A stretch of 18,564 nucleotides of DNA from contig DAOVXU010000013.1 in NCBI GenBank assembly GCA_030635995.1, positions 1-18,564 on the forward strand, read 5' to 3'. Position numbers and translations under genes: made by a program. Within the stretch, counting starts at the first letter, position 1, and each line of letters opens with the position of its first letter. Source of the stretch: Arcobacter sp. Its GTDB lineage: Bacteria > Campylobacterota > Campylobacteria > Campylobacterales > Arcobacteraceae. The notes below the pieces were generated by a model, which saw only the letters and a program-made list of their open reading frames with translations, ran no database searches and was not told where the DNA came from. Below, piece by piece: positions 7,116-15,368 of the stretch.

Positions 7116-7120
7116 GGAGG
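7116..7120 (+). promoter_or_regulatory. Ribosome-binding site fixing the mgtE start at 7129
   Basis: GGAGG lies 8 bases before ATG 7129. The longer frame would start at a TTG (7114) that overlaps this site and has no upstream signal, so ATG 7129 is the start. Confidence 0.8.
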
Positions 7121-7128
7121 TAATTAAA

Positions 7129-8457
7129 ATGTCTTATAGTGAAATATTAAAATCTTTTGAGGAATTGCACCCTTCGGATATTGCATATAGTCTAAAAAAA
7201 ATTAAAAAGACAGATAAAGAACTTTTCTATAAACTTATTGCAAATATTGCTGATGATATATTAGGGGAAGTTCTTTTAGAATTGCCAGAAAATATAAGAG
7301 ATGCTGCATATAAAGCATTATCTATTGAAAAATTAACAGATGCTGTTGAAGAGCTAGAAACTGATGATGCTACTGATATTATTAAAGATATTGAAGAGTT
7401 TGATCCTAAAAAAGCTGATGATATTCTTGATGGATTGGATGAGGAAGATCAAGAAGAGATTAATTGGCTTAAAAAGTATGAAGATGATGAAGCTGGTGCT
7501 TCAATGCAAACAGAACTTTTTAGTGCTAATATTAATGAAATAGTAATTCAAGCAGTACAAAGACTTAAAAAACAAAAAGAAGAGGGTGAACTAGAAAATA
7601 TCCATCAAGTTTTTATAGTCGATGATAATATCGCACTATTAGCTTCTATATCTTTAGAAGATTTAATTATTTATGATTTTAATTTAACATTTAAAGAGAT
7701 ATTGAAAAATAATGAAAAATACTATAAAACATTGTCTGTTGAAGCAGATGATGAAATAATGGATGTTGTAAAGTTATTTGAAGATTATGATCTATCTGTT
7801 GTAGCTGTTATAGGATATAAAAATAGACTTATTGGTAGGATTACATCTGATGATATTTTGGATGTTGCAGGTCAAACAGCAACAGAGCAGATGTATCAAT
7901 TAGCTGGGGTAAATGATGAGTTTGAACATGAAGATGATTTGATAACCACTAGTAAAAAAAGAGGATTTTGGTTGTTGATAAATCTATTTACAGCAATTTT
8001 AGCTTCAGTTGTTATTGGAATTTTTGATGATGTTTTAAAAGAGTTTATAGCACTTGCAATCCTTATGCCTATAGTTGCTTCAATGGGTGGAAATGCTGGA
8101 ACACAAACATTAGCTGTAATGGTAAGGCAGTTAGCTCTTGGAGAGATTGATGAAACAAATAAGAAAGATGCAGTTAAAAAAGAGATATTTATCGCTATTT
8201 TTAATGGAATAATATTTGCTATAGCTTTAGGAATTTTAACATCCCTTTGGTTTACAAATGTGATGCTTGGTGTTGTTATATTTTCATCTATGATAATCAC
8301 TATTTTTAGTGCAGGATTTTTTGGTTCACTTATCCCTCTTATTCTTAAAAGAGTTGATATAGATCCTGCAATTGGAAGTTCAGTTGTACTTACAACTGTA
8401 ACTGATGTTGTTGGTTTTTTTAGCTTTTTAGGACTTGCAAAATTAATATTGATGTAG
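7129..8457 (+). CDS. mgtE: Magnesium transporter MgtE
   Basis: Mg2+-gated Mg2+ channel of the inner membrane (442 residues). An acidic cytoplasmic N domain (about 1-125, ending in DDILDGLDEEDQEEINWL) is followed by two CBS motifs (about 130-250) that sense cytosolic Mg2+. A five-helix pore domain makes up the rest. Pore landmarks are ILMPIVASMGGNAGTQT and, in the last helix, TTVTDVVGFFSFLG with the conserved ion-binding aspartate. A good ribosome-binding site (7116-7120) precedes the ATG. The gene starts 19 bases after the M23 peptidase and ends directly against the next ATG, so the three are likely co-transcribed. Confidence 0.94.
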   Translation: MSYSEILKSFEELHPSDIAYSLKKIKKTDKELFYKLIANIADDILGEVLLELPENIRDAAYKALSIEKLTDAVEELETDDATDIIKDIEEFDPKKADDILDGLDEEDQEEINWLKKYEDDEAGASMQTELFSANINEIVIQAVQRLKKQKEEGELENIHQVFIVDDNIALLASISLEDLIIYDFNLTFKEILKNNEKYYKTLSVEADDEIMDVVKLFEDYDLSVVAVIGYKNRLIGRITSDDILDVAGQTATEQMYQLAGVNDEFEHEDDLITTSKKRGFWLLINLFTAILASVVIGIFDDVLKEFIALAILMPIVASMGGNAGTQTLAVMVRQLALGEIDETNKKDAVKKEIFIAIFNGIIFAIALGILTSLWFTNVMLGVVIFSSMIITIFSAGFFGSLIPLILKRVDIDPAIGSSVVLTTVTDVVGFFSFLGLAKLILM

Positions 8458-9018
8458 ATGAATAACAAACAATTCTATGCTAAATCAATAAAAGAATATG
8501 GTGTATCAGCTGCTGGTGTCCATTGGAATAATAAATATACACAATATAGAAGATTTGAAATATTAACAAAACTTATAAAAAAAGATATCGTGAATAGTAC
8601 AATTATAGATGCAGGTTGTGGGTTTGCAGAGTATTATAGATATTTAGATGTAAATCATAAAATACCAATAAAATATATTGGATATGATTGTGAAGATGAG
8701 ATGCTTAATGTTGCTAAAAAAAGATTTAGACAACTTGAATTTTACAATAAAAATATATTAGTAGATACACTAGATGAAGTCGATTATTATATTTGTAGTG
8801 GTGCTATGAATATTATGCCAAAAGATGATGTTTTCTTATTTATTAAAAGATGTTTCACTTATAGTAAAAAAGGGTTTATTTTTAATATTTTAAAAAGTAT
8901 GAGTTTTAATGAAATTGATATTGATGAGGTATTAGACTACTGTAAAAGCTTAGCATCAAATATAAAAACAAAAGACAATTATTTGGATAATGATTTTACT
9001 ATTTTTATGTTAAAATAG
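8458..9018 (+). CDS. Class I SAM-dependent methyltransferase, substrate unknown
   Basis: A small (186-residue) Rossmann-fold methyltransferase. Motif I is IIDAGCGFAEYY (Asp51-Ala-Gly-Cys-Gly) and the post-I acidic residue is in YIGYDCED (Asp77). After that comes DYYICSGAMNIM, where motif IV would be expected. No substrate-specific domain is visible. The ATG follows the mgtE stop codon with no spacer, so translation is probably coupled. I do not know the substrate, and the neighbours do not indicate one. Confidence 0.75.
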   Translation: MNNKQFYAKSIKEYGVSAAGVHWNNKYTQYRRFEILTKLIKKDIVNSTIIDAGCGFAEYYRYLDVNHKIPIKYIGYDCEDEMLNVAKKRFRQLEFYNKNILVDTLDEVDYYICSGAMNIMPKDDVFLFIKRCFTYSKKGFIFNILKSMSFNEIDIDEVLDYCKSLASNIKTKDNYLDNDFTIFMLK

Positions 9019-9040
9019 AAGATTAAATAAAAGGGAAAGA

Positions 9041-9862
9041 ATGAAAAAATATTTAATAATTTTTATTATGAGTTTGAGTATTGCTCAATCAGGTTTGATT
9101 AATGCTATAGCATTAACTGTAAATAATGAACCAATAACTTTGTATGATATAGATGAAAAGATGCTAAAATTTAATTTAAGTGAAGCTAAAGCTGTTAGTT
9201 TATTAGTCGATGAAATTTTATATAAACAATCTTTAAAAAAGTATAATATTAGTGTAGATTATTTTGATATAGATAATTATATTGAAAAATTAGCTAAAAA
9301 TAATAATATGAGTTTGTATCAGTTTAAGAATGCAGTTAAACAACAACAAGATTATAATAGTTTTAAAGAGCAAATAAAAAATCAACTAAAACATCAAAAG
9401 CTTATATCAAAGATAGCATCAAATAAACTTTCGCGTGCTACAACAGAAGATATAGAGATATATTACAATAATAATAGATCTGAATTTATGGTATCAAATA
9501 AAATTGATATGATTCAATATAGTTCTACAAATAAAAAAGCATTGCAGTCTATACAAAAGAATCCAATGATGATAGATAGTGATGTAAGTGTAAATAATAT
9601 AACTTTAACACAAGATACAATGGATGCCCAAATGAAATTTATTGTAAATAAAACAGTTGAACAATCTTTTTCAGCAATTTTTGCATCAAATAAAACTTAC
9701 AATATGTTGTTTATTTCAAAAAAAGATGAGATAAAAACTATAGTAATAGAAGAGGTTAAAGATAAAATATTTGGGATAATTATGACTCAAAGAGAGAAAG
9801 AATATCTAAAAGATTATTTTGAAACTTTAAAAATTATAGCTGATATAAAAGTTTTACGATAA
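9041..9862 (+). CDS. SurA-like periplasmic chaperone with degenerate peptidyl-prolyl isomerase domain
   Basis: A signal peptide (about residues 1-22) is followed by a SurA N-like start (ALTVNNEPITLYDIDEKM) and a helical region with the typical YFDIDNYIEKLAKNNNMSL pattern. Residues about 150-240 resemble a parvulin domain in layout. They lack the HIL start and the G-x-H-I end of active parvulins, so isomerase activity is doubtful. It probably assists outer-membrane protein folding. It may correspond to the Campylobacter jejuni SurA-like protein Cj1289, but I could not test this. The ribosome-binding site is in AAGGGAAAGA just before the ATG. Confidence 0.72.
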   Translation: MKKYLIIFIMSLSIAQSGLINAIALTVNNEPITLYDIDEKMLKFNLSEAKAVSLLVDEILYKQSLKKYNISVDYFDIDNYIEKLAKNNNMSLYQFKNAVKQQQDYNSFKEQIKNQLKHQKLISKIASNKLSRATTEDIEIYYNNNRSEFMVSNKIDMIQYSSTNKKALQSIQKNPMMIDSDVSVNNITLTQDTMDAQMKFIVNKTVEQSFSAIFASNKTYNMLFISKKDEIKTIVIEEVKDKIFGIIMTQREKEYLKDYFETLKIIADIKVLR

Positions 9863-9868
9863 ATTGGA

Positions 9869-9874
9869 TATAAT
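9869..9874 (+). promoter_or_regulatory. -10 element upstream of gatB
   Basis: TTGGATATAATCGC contains a perfect TATAAT at 9869-9874, in the 61-base gap before gatB. There is no recognisable -35. The predicted start near 9881 leaves a leader of about 43 bases with AAGGA (9914-9918) before the ATG. It is likely a separate promoter for gatB-hom. Confidence 0.5.
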
Positions 9875-9923
9875 CGCAATATATAAATAAAATAAAATAG
9901 AAGAATAAATATTAAGGAATAAG

Positions 9924-11348
9924 ATGTTTGAAGTAGTAATAGGTTTAGAAGTACATGCTCAGTTAAATACCAAAAGTAAATTATGGTGTGGTTGTGCTAC
10001 AAGTTTTGGAGCAAAACCAAATACAAATGTATGTCCAGTTTGTCTTGGACTTCCTGGAGCATTACCTGTTCTTAATAAAGAAGCAGTGCATAAAGCTATT
10101 CAATTAGGAACAGCTATAAATTCGCCAATAAATAATAATTCAGTTTTTAATAGAAAGAATTATTTTTATCCAGATCTACCTACAGGGTATCAAATATCTC
10201 AATTTGAAGTTCCTATTGTTGGTTTTGGTGAAGTTGTAATTGATTTTGCAGATGGAACATCAAAAACTATTGGTGTTACACGAGCACATCTTGAAAATGA
10301 TGCAGGGAAAAATACTCACGCTTCTGGATATAGTAAAGTTGATTTAAATAGAGCAGGAACACCACTTCTTGAAATTGTATCTGAACCAGATATGAGAAGT
10401 AGTGAAGAGGCTATATTGTATATGAAAAAATTACACTCAATTGTAAGATATATTGATATCTCAAATGCAAATATGCAAGAGGGTTCATTTAGAGCTGATG
10501 TAAATATATCTATTAGACCAAAAGGTGATACAAAACTTTATACAAGATGTGAAATTAAAAATATGAATAGTTTTAAGTTTATTGAAAAAGCTATTGCTTA
10601 TGAAGTACAAAGACAAATTGAAGCTTGGGAAGATGGAATTTATGATCAAGAGGTTGTTCAAGAAACTAGACTTTATGATGTAGATAAAAATGAAACAAGA
10701 TCTATGAGAGGCAAAGAGGATGCTGCAGATTATAGATATTTCCCAGATCCAGATCTTTTACCTGTGGTTATTACAGATGAGATGATTGAAAAATATTCTA
10801 AAATCCCAGAACTTCCAGATGCTAAAAAAGATAGATTTGTAAGTGAATTTGGTATTAAAGTTTATGATGCAAATGTTCTTACATCTACTAAAGAGATGGC
10901 ACAATTTTTTGAAGATATGATGGCTTGTGGTATTAGTGGTAAGATGGCAACTACTTGGTTAACTACTGAACTACAAGGTAGATTTTCTGATGGTATAAAT
11001 ATCTCTACTTCACCTATAAGTGCAATAAAGCTTGGTTCTTTAGTTAAAGCAATTGAAGTTGGAGATATATCTGGAAATGCTGGGAAAAAGGTATTAGATT
11101 ATCTGATGGAGAATGATGCAGAGGTTTCAGCCGTAATTGAAAAACTTGGATTAAAACAAGTTAGTGATGATGGTGCAATTTTATCTATTATTGATGCAAT
11201 TTTAGAGGCAAATCAAGATAAAGTTGAGCAATATAAATCTGGGAAAGATAAACTGTTTGGTTTCTTTGTAGGTCAAACTATGAAAGAGAGTAAAGGTAGT
11301 GCAAACCCACAAGTTGTAAATAAATTATTAAAAGAGAGATTATCATAA
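9924..11348 (+). CDS. gatB: Asp-tRNA(Asn)/Glu-tRNA(Gln) amidotransferase subunit B (GatB)
   Basis: Subunit of GatCAB that phosphorylates and amidates mischarged Glu-tRNA(Gln) and Asp-tRNA(Asn). The N-terminus EVVIGLEVHAQLNTKSKLWC and CPVCLGLPGALPVLN is the family signature, including zinc-site cysteines. Further signatures are RKNYFYPDLPTGYQISQ, HLENDAGKN, LNRAGTPLLEIVSEPDM and DYRYFPDPDLLP. The C-terminal GatB/YqeY tRNA-binding domain occupies about 325-472. The full length of 474 residues is normal. gatA and gatC are not in the window. AAGGA (9914-9918) precedes the ATG, and the stop overlaps the hom start by one base (TAATG). Confidence 0.97.
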   Translation: MFEVVIGLEVHAQLNTKSKLWCGCATSFGAKPNTNVCPVCLGLPGALPVLNKEAVHKAIQLGTAINSPINNNSVFNRKNYFYPDLPTGYQISQFEVPIVGFGEVVIDFADGTSKTIGVTRAHLENDAGKNTHASGYSKVDLNRAGTPLLEIVSEPDMRSSEEAILYMKKLHSIVRYIDISNANMQEGSFRADVNISIRPKGDTKLYTRCEIKNMNSFKFIEKAIAYEVQRQIEAWEDGIYDQEVVQETRLYDVDKNETRSMRGKEDAADYRYFPDPDLLPVVITDEMIEKYSKIPELPDAKKDRFVSEFGIKVYDANVLTSTKEMAQFFEDMMACGISGKMATTWLTTELQGRFSDGINISTSPISAIKLGSLVKAIEVGDISGNAGKKVLDYLMENDAEVSAVIEKLGLKQVSDDGAILSIIDAILEANQDKVEQYKSGKDKLFGFFVGQTMKESKGSANPQVVNKLLKERLS

Positions 11349-12610
11349 TGTTAAAAATAGGTATTATTGGAGTTGGGACTGTTGGGCAAAGTGTATGTCA
11401 AATTTTAGAAGATAATAAAGATATTATAACAGCACGAGCAGGTGTAGAACTTGTACCTGTAAGTGGTGTTGTAAATAATTTATCTAAAAAAAGAGATGTA
11501 TCTATAAAGTTATCTGATAATGTAGATGATATTTTAGATGATGATTCTATTGATATAGTTGTTGAACTTATGGGTGGAGTTGAGATACCATATGCAGTTG
11601 TTAAAAAAGCATTAGAGAAAGGTAAGGCAGTTGTGACTGCAAATAAAGCTTTACTCGCTTATCATAGATATGAACTACAAGATATAGCAGGTGAAACACC
11701 TTTTGAATTTGAAGCAGCTGTTGCAGGTGGTATTCCAATTATTACAGCACTTAGAGAAGGACTTGGAGCAAATCATATTGAGAGTATAAAAGGTATTATT
11801 AATGGTACTTGTAATTATATGCTTGATAAGATGATAAATGAAGATATACCTTATGATGTTATTTTAAAAGAAGCACAAGATTTAGGTTATGCAGAAGCTG
11901 ATCCTGAATTTGATGTTGGTGGTTATGATGCTGCACATAAACTTCTTATTTTAGCTTCTATTGCATATGGTATTGATGCTAAACCTGAAGATATTTTAAT
12001 AGAGGGTATACAAAATATTGCACCAGCAGATATCTCTTTTGCAAAAGAGTTTGATTACTCTTTAAAGCTACTTGGTATTGCAAAAACTAGAGATGGTATA
12101 GTTGAACTTAGAGTTCATCCAGTACTTATACCAAATAAAGAGATGATAGCAAAAGTTGATGGTGTAATGAATGCTGTTTCTGTTGTTGGTGATAAAGTTG
12201 GGGAAACATTATATTATGGAGCAGGGGCTGGTGGTGATGTAACTGCAAGTGCTGTTGTTGCAAATATTATTGATATAGCAAGAAAAGGTAAGGGTTCCCC
12301 TATGCTTGGGTTTAAAAAGCCTTTAGAGGTTGGATTAAAACTTGCAGCAAAAGGTGATATTCAAACTAAATATTATTTAAGACTGCATGTTGAAGATAAA
12401 GCTGGAGTTTTATCAAAATTAACTATGATTTTAGGAGATAAAAATATATCTATTAAAAATATGGTTCAAAAACCATATGATGAGAATAGCGCAAATTTAC
12501 TATTATCTACACATACTTGCAACGAAAAAGATATAAAAGAAGCTTTGGAAGTATTTAAAAAAGAAAATCTTGTATTATCTACTCCTGCTATGATTAGGAT
12601 AGAAGAGTAG
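11348..12610 (+). CDS. hom: Homoserine dehydrogenase with C-terminal ACT domain
   Basis: NAD(P)-dependent enzyme converting aspartate semialdehyde to homoserine, for threonine and methionine synthesis. A Rossmann start is at IGIIGVGTVGQSV, then VTANKALLA and the catalytic-domain signature IKGIINGTCNYML with GYAEADPEFDVGGYDAAHKL. An ACT regulatory domain lies at about 341-420 (YYLRLHVEDKAGVLSKL), implying feedback control by an amino acid, typically threonine. It is monofunctional (420 residues), with no aspartokinase part. It overlaps gatB by one base and converges with the response-regulator gene. Confidence 0.96.
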   Translation: MLKIGIIGVGTVGQSVCQILEDNKDIITARAGVELVPVSGVVNNLSKKRDVSIKLSDNVDDILDDDSIDIVVELMGGVEIPYAVVKKALEKGKAVVTANKALLAYHRYELQDIAGETPFEFEAAVAGGIPIITALREGLGANHIESIKGIINGTCNYMLDKMINEDIPYDVILKEAQDLGYAEADPEFDVGGYDAAHKLLILASIAYGIDAKPEDILIEGIQNIAPADISFAKEFDYSLKLLGIAKTRDGIVELRVHPVLIPNKEMIAKVDGVMNAVSVVGDKVGETLYYGAGAGGDVTASAVVANIIDIARKGKGSPMLGFKKPLEVGLKLAAKGDIQTKYYLRLHVEDKAGVLSKLTMILGDKNISIKNMVQKPYDENSANLLLSTHTCNEKDIKEALEVFKKENLVLSTPAMIRIEE

Positions 12611-12621
12611 GCATTCAAGTT

Positions 12622-12651
12622 TAGAATAGATAATTAATATCATCTATTCTA
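12622..12651. terminator. Symmetric hairpin between convergent genes, possible bidirectional terminator
   Basis: A perfect 10-bp inverted repeat, TAGAATAGAT (12622-12631) and ATCTATTCTA (12642-12651), encloses a 10-base loop. It lies in the 55-base gap between hom (+) and the response regulator (-). The stem is AT-rich and is not followed by a long U run on either strand, so termination efficiency is uncertain. Confidence 0.5.
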
Positions 12652-12665
12652 GGTTAATTATAAGT

Positions 12666-13031
12666 TTATAATTCTAATAAATCTAAAATTTTATTCTCAA
12701 CATCTCTTAAGCTAATAAAAGGTTTTGTTACATAATTTTCTGCACCAATTTTTTTACACTCTATAACTTTATCTTGTGTAGAATAAGCTGTCATCATTAT
12801 AACTTTAATATTTGGATTTGATTTTTTAATCTCTCTTAATACATCTATTCCATCCATCTGTGGCATCATAATATCAAGTAATACTAAATCAAATTCATTA
12901 GCTTTGATATGCTGTAAAGCATTAACTGGATCTACAAAAGTGCTAACATCAAATTTATCACTTCTATGTAAAAAAGTTTCTAAAATATTTACAATATCAT
13001 ATTCGTCATCTACTATGGCTATTCTTTTCAT
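12666..13031 (-). CDS. CheY-like single-domain response regulator
   Basis: A receiver domain alone (121 residues) with no output domain. The acidic pocket is Asp8/Asp9, the phospho-acceptor is Asp53 in LVLLDIMMPQMDG, and the switch residues are Thr81 (MMTAY), Tyr100 and Lys103 (YVTKPF). It starts 3 bases after the chemoreceptor stop codon, and its AAAGGA ribosome-binding site overlaps the receptor's last codons, so the pair is coupled. It may be a dedicated regulator for that receptor or a phosphate sink. It is not assigned as the flagellar CheY itself. Confidence 0.88.
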   Translation of the reverse strand: MKRIAIVDDEYDIVNILETFLHRSDKFDVSTFVDPVNALQHIKANEFDLVLLDIMMPQMDGIDVLREIKKSNPNIKVIMMTAYSTQDKVIECKKIGAENYVTKPFISLRDVENKILDLLEL

Positions 13032-13034
13032 TTT

Positions 13035-15239
13035 TTATCCTTTATTTTGATTTTGGCAAAATTCTCTTTTTACAATATTTAATGATTTAAATACTCCACC
13101 TGTAGCATGCTCAATCTTATTTGCTATCTCTAAAAGATGTTCATTTGAATCACTTTGTGCATTTTGGTCTATATACTCTTGAACACTTGCATGTACTAGA
13201 TGATGTTGTTCTTTTAGATATTTCCAATTTGATGTTTTAAGTAAAGGAGAGTTTTCTTGTTCTATCTCTTTTATCCAATCTCCTAATGAACATTGATGCT
13301 CATTAGGTACTGTAAATGATGCTCTTTCATTAAGTTTTTCAAAACTTTTATTTTTAAAAGTTAGATGTTCAAGTTTTAATCTATTTAATTTATGTACTAA
13401 ATCAGCGTCACAAACTTGATCTCTAGCCTCTTCTCTATAAGTAGCATTATGGGAAACTTTTATTAGATTATTCGATAGTATTGTAATCTCTTTTGCTAAA
13501 CCATCAATAGCTGTTGCATCTGAAGCATTTTCTTGAGTATTTGCATCTATAATATTAATTGCATCATTGATTTGAGCGATACCTTTAGATTGTTCACTAC
13601 TAGCTTGAGCAACCATATCTATCATATCTCGATTTTGTTGAATTTTATCACTTAATAAACTATATCCACCAATCATCTCATTTGCAATATTTTTTCCACT
13701 TGCTGCTTTAGAATTAGCAGAATCAACTAGTGCTTTTATCTCATTTGCAGCTTCTGCACTTCTTGAGGCAAGATTTCTAACCTCTTGTGCTACAACTGCA
13801 AAACCTTTTCCAGCTTCACCAGCTGTTGCTGCTTCTACTGCTGCATTTAGTGAGAGTATATTTGTTTGAAATGCAATTTGATCAATTATAGTTATAGCGT
13901 CACTTATTGCAGTTACTTGTGAATTTATATCATCCATAGCAGTAGCAGTTTGTGTTGCTAATTGTTGACCTGTATTTGCAGAATCAGTAACTTCTTTAGA
14001 TAAAATTGACATCTGAGATATATTTTGAGAACTACTTTGGATATTACTTGATATCTCTTCGATGGCTGCTGCTGTCTCTTCTAGTGAAGCAGCTTGTGCA
14101 TTTGCTGATGCTGACAATGAACTAGAAGATTTAGATAAAACTTGAATATTTGATGAAAGTTGTTCTCCACTTATCATAATTGTCGCAAGTAATTCAGAAA
14201 CATTACTCCCTATTGCTTTTGTACCAAATGAGATAGAACCGATAGTTCCACTAATATTTTCAAGATCAAATTTATGATTAAAGTTTGCATTACCATATTG
14301 GATCAATGCTTCATTTATAATTGAAAATTTATTATTTAAATCCTTAATCATATTATTAACTGAATTTTTTAAATCATTTGTTGAACGATTATTTGTAGTT
14401 GCATTTATTGTATAAACAAAAAAACCAGATCTTGCCATTTGGATAGCTTTATCTACTTCTTCTACTACTAGTTGGTCCTGTGCCATTGTATCTCTTAATT
14501 TTGCCATATATTCATTAAAGTGAGATGCTAATTCTCCAATTTCATCATTTGTATCAACAGTTATCTCTTGGTTGGCACTAGAATAATCCATAAGTGCTAT
14601 TATAGAATCTGTTAATACCTCTATTGGTTTTTTTATACTTTGAGCTATAAAATAAGATATTGCTAGAACTAATAGTGTAATAATACTTATAATAACTAAA
14701 AAGTTAAATAACATAGATTCAATTATATTATTATATTTAATTTCACTTGCTTTTAATTTTTTCTTTAAAATTTTAAGCTCAGGCAAAATCTTAAATTTTA
14801 ATTCTCTCCATGTTTTTAATGATTTTTTCATATCAGCATTAGTAAACTTTTGATTTTTTAAAGCCTTTTGGTGCATATACTTTCCCACTTTTACAAATGC
14901 TGTGATCTCATTGTATATTTTTGAATATATTTTAGGAGATACTCTAGAACAGTTTTGACTAAAGTTTTCAATTTTACTATATCCCTCTTTCATAGAATTC
15001 TTAGCTTTTTGTTTTGTAGGGTGTTGAAGTACAACACCTGTAGCTGAGTTGTAAAGTAATCCACCAATTAAAATGGATTTTAATCCACTTGTTTGTGATG
15101 CAAGAGTGGCAGATACTTGATATTCTTTTTTAATCTCTTGTATAGATAAAAATATATTTATACCTAATATAAATAAACCAAGTATAATAACTAGTAAATT
15201 TAAATTTAATTTGACACCAATTTTATAATTTTTTAACAT
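13035..15239 (-). CDS. Methyl-accepting chemotaxis protein with C-terminal CZB zinc-binding domain
   Basis: Transmembrane chemoreceptor of 734 residues. TM1 is at about 13-33, then a helical periplasmic sensor (about 34-177, containing GLLYNSATGVVL), TM2 at about 178-199 and a HAMP domain at about 200-252. The cytoplasmic signalling hairpin has its tip at about 455-491 (IAFQTNILSLNAAVEAATAG then EAGKGFAVVAQEVRNLA). The end (about 618-725) is a CZB domain: His625 in LEHLTFKN, Cys650 in HQCSLGDW, and His679/680 and His683 in EQHHLVH fit the 3His-1Cys zinc site. CZB domains are linked to sensing zinc or oxidants such as hypochlorous acid in other bacteria. No CheR/CheB-docking pentapeptide is seen. 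It has its own promoter and AAGGGG (15245-15250) ahead of the ATG. Confidence 0.93.
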   Translation of the reverse strand: MLKNYKIGVKLNLNLLVIILGLFILGINIFLSIQEIKKEYQVSATLASQTSGLKSILIGGLLYNSATGVVLQHPTKQKAKNSMKEGYSKIENFSQNCSRVSPKIYSKIYNEITAFVKVGKYMHQKALKNQKFTNADMKKSLKTWRELKFKILPELKILKKKLKASEIKYNNIIESMLFNFLVIISIITLLVLAISYFIAQSIKKPIEVLTDSIIALMDYSSANQEITVDTNDEIGELASHFNEYMAKLRDTMAQDQLVVEEVDKAIQMARSGFFVYTINATTNNRSTNDLKNSVNNMIKDLNNKFSIINEALIQYGNANFNHKFDLENISGTIGSISFGTKAIGSNVSELLATIMISGEQLSSNIQVLSKSSSSLSASANAQAASLEETAAAIEEISSNIQSSSQNISQMSILSKEVTDSANTGQQLATQTATAMDDINSQVTAISDAITIIDQIAFQTNILSLNAAVEAATAGEAGKGFAVVAQEVRNLASRSAEAANEIKALVDSANSKAASGKNIANEMIGGYSLLSDKIQQNRDMIDMVAQASSEQSKGIAQINDAINIIDANTQENASDATAIDGLAKEITILSNNLIKVSHNATYREEARDQVCDADLVHKLNRLKLEHLTFKNKSFEKLNERASFTVPNEHQCSLGDWIKEIEQENSPLLKTSNWKYLKEQHHLVHASVQEYIDQNAQSDSNEHLLEIANKIEHATGGVFKSLNIVKREFCQNQNKG

Positions 15240-15257
15240 TCTTACCCCTTATTTTCA

Positions 15258-15286
15258 ATTATAGTAAAACTATTTTTATTGTACAA
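15258..15286 (-). promoter_or_regulatory. Sigma-70-type promoter for the chemoreceptor / response regulator pair
   Basis: Reading right to left, TTGTAC (15281-15286), a 17-base spacer and a perfect TATAAT (15258-15263) precede the receptor gene. The predicted start near 15251 leaves a short leader of about 11 bases containing AAGGGG. The rest of the 129-base gap upstream is AT-rich and shows only very short, weak hairpins. Confidence 0.65.
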
Positions 15287-15368
15287 TTTATTTCTTAAAA
15301 ATCTAATTATATAGCTATCCAAAGGGAAAATAGATAAAAAGTATCTTATAAAAAACTATTTTTTTAAT

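Noticed and set aside
7896..8468. 190-residue open frame on the minus strand inside mgtE
   Set aside because: It lies opposite the conserved MgtE pore region and its Ser/Thr/Ile-rich composition is that of a shadow frame. No ribosome-binding site or family match is evident.
15330..15368. Terminator after the unknown membrane protein
   Set aside because: Only A-run/T-run and 5-bp stems are present, which are expected in such AT-rich DNA.
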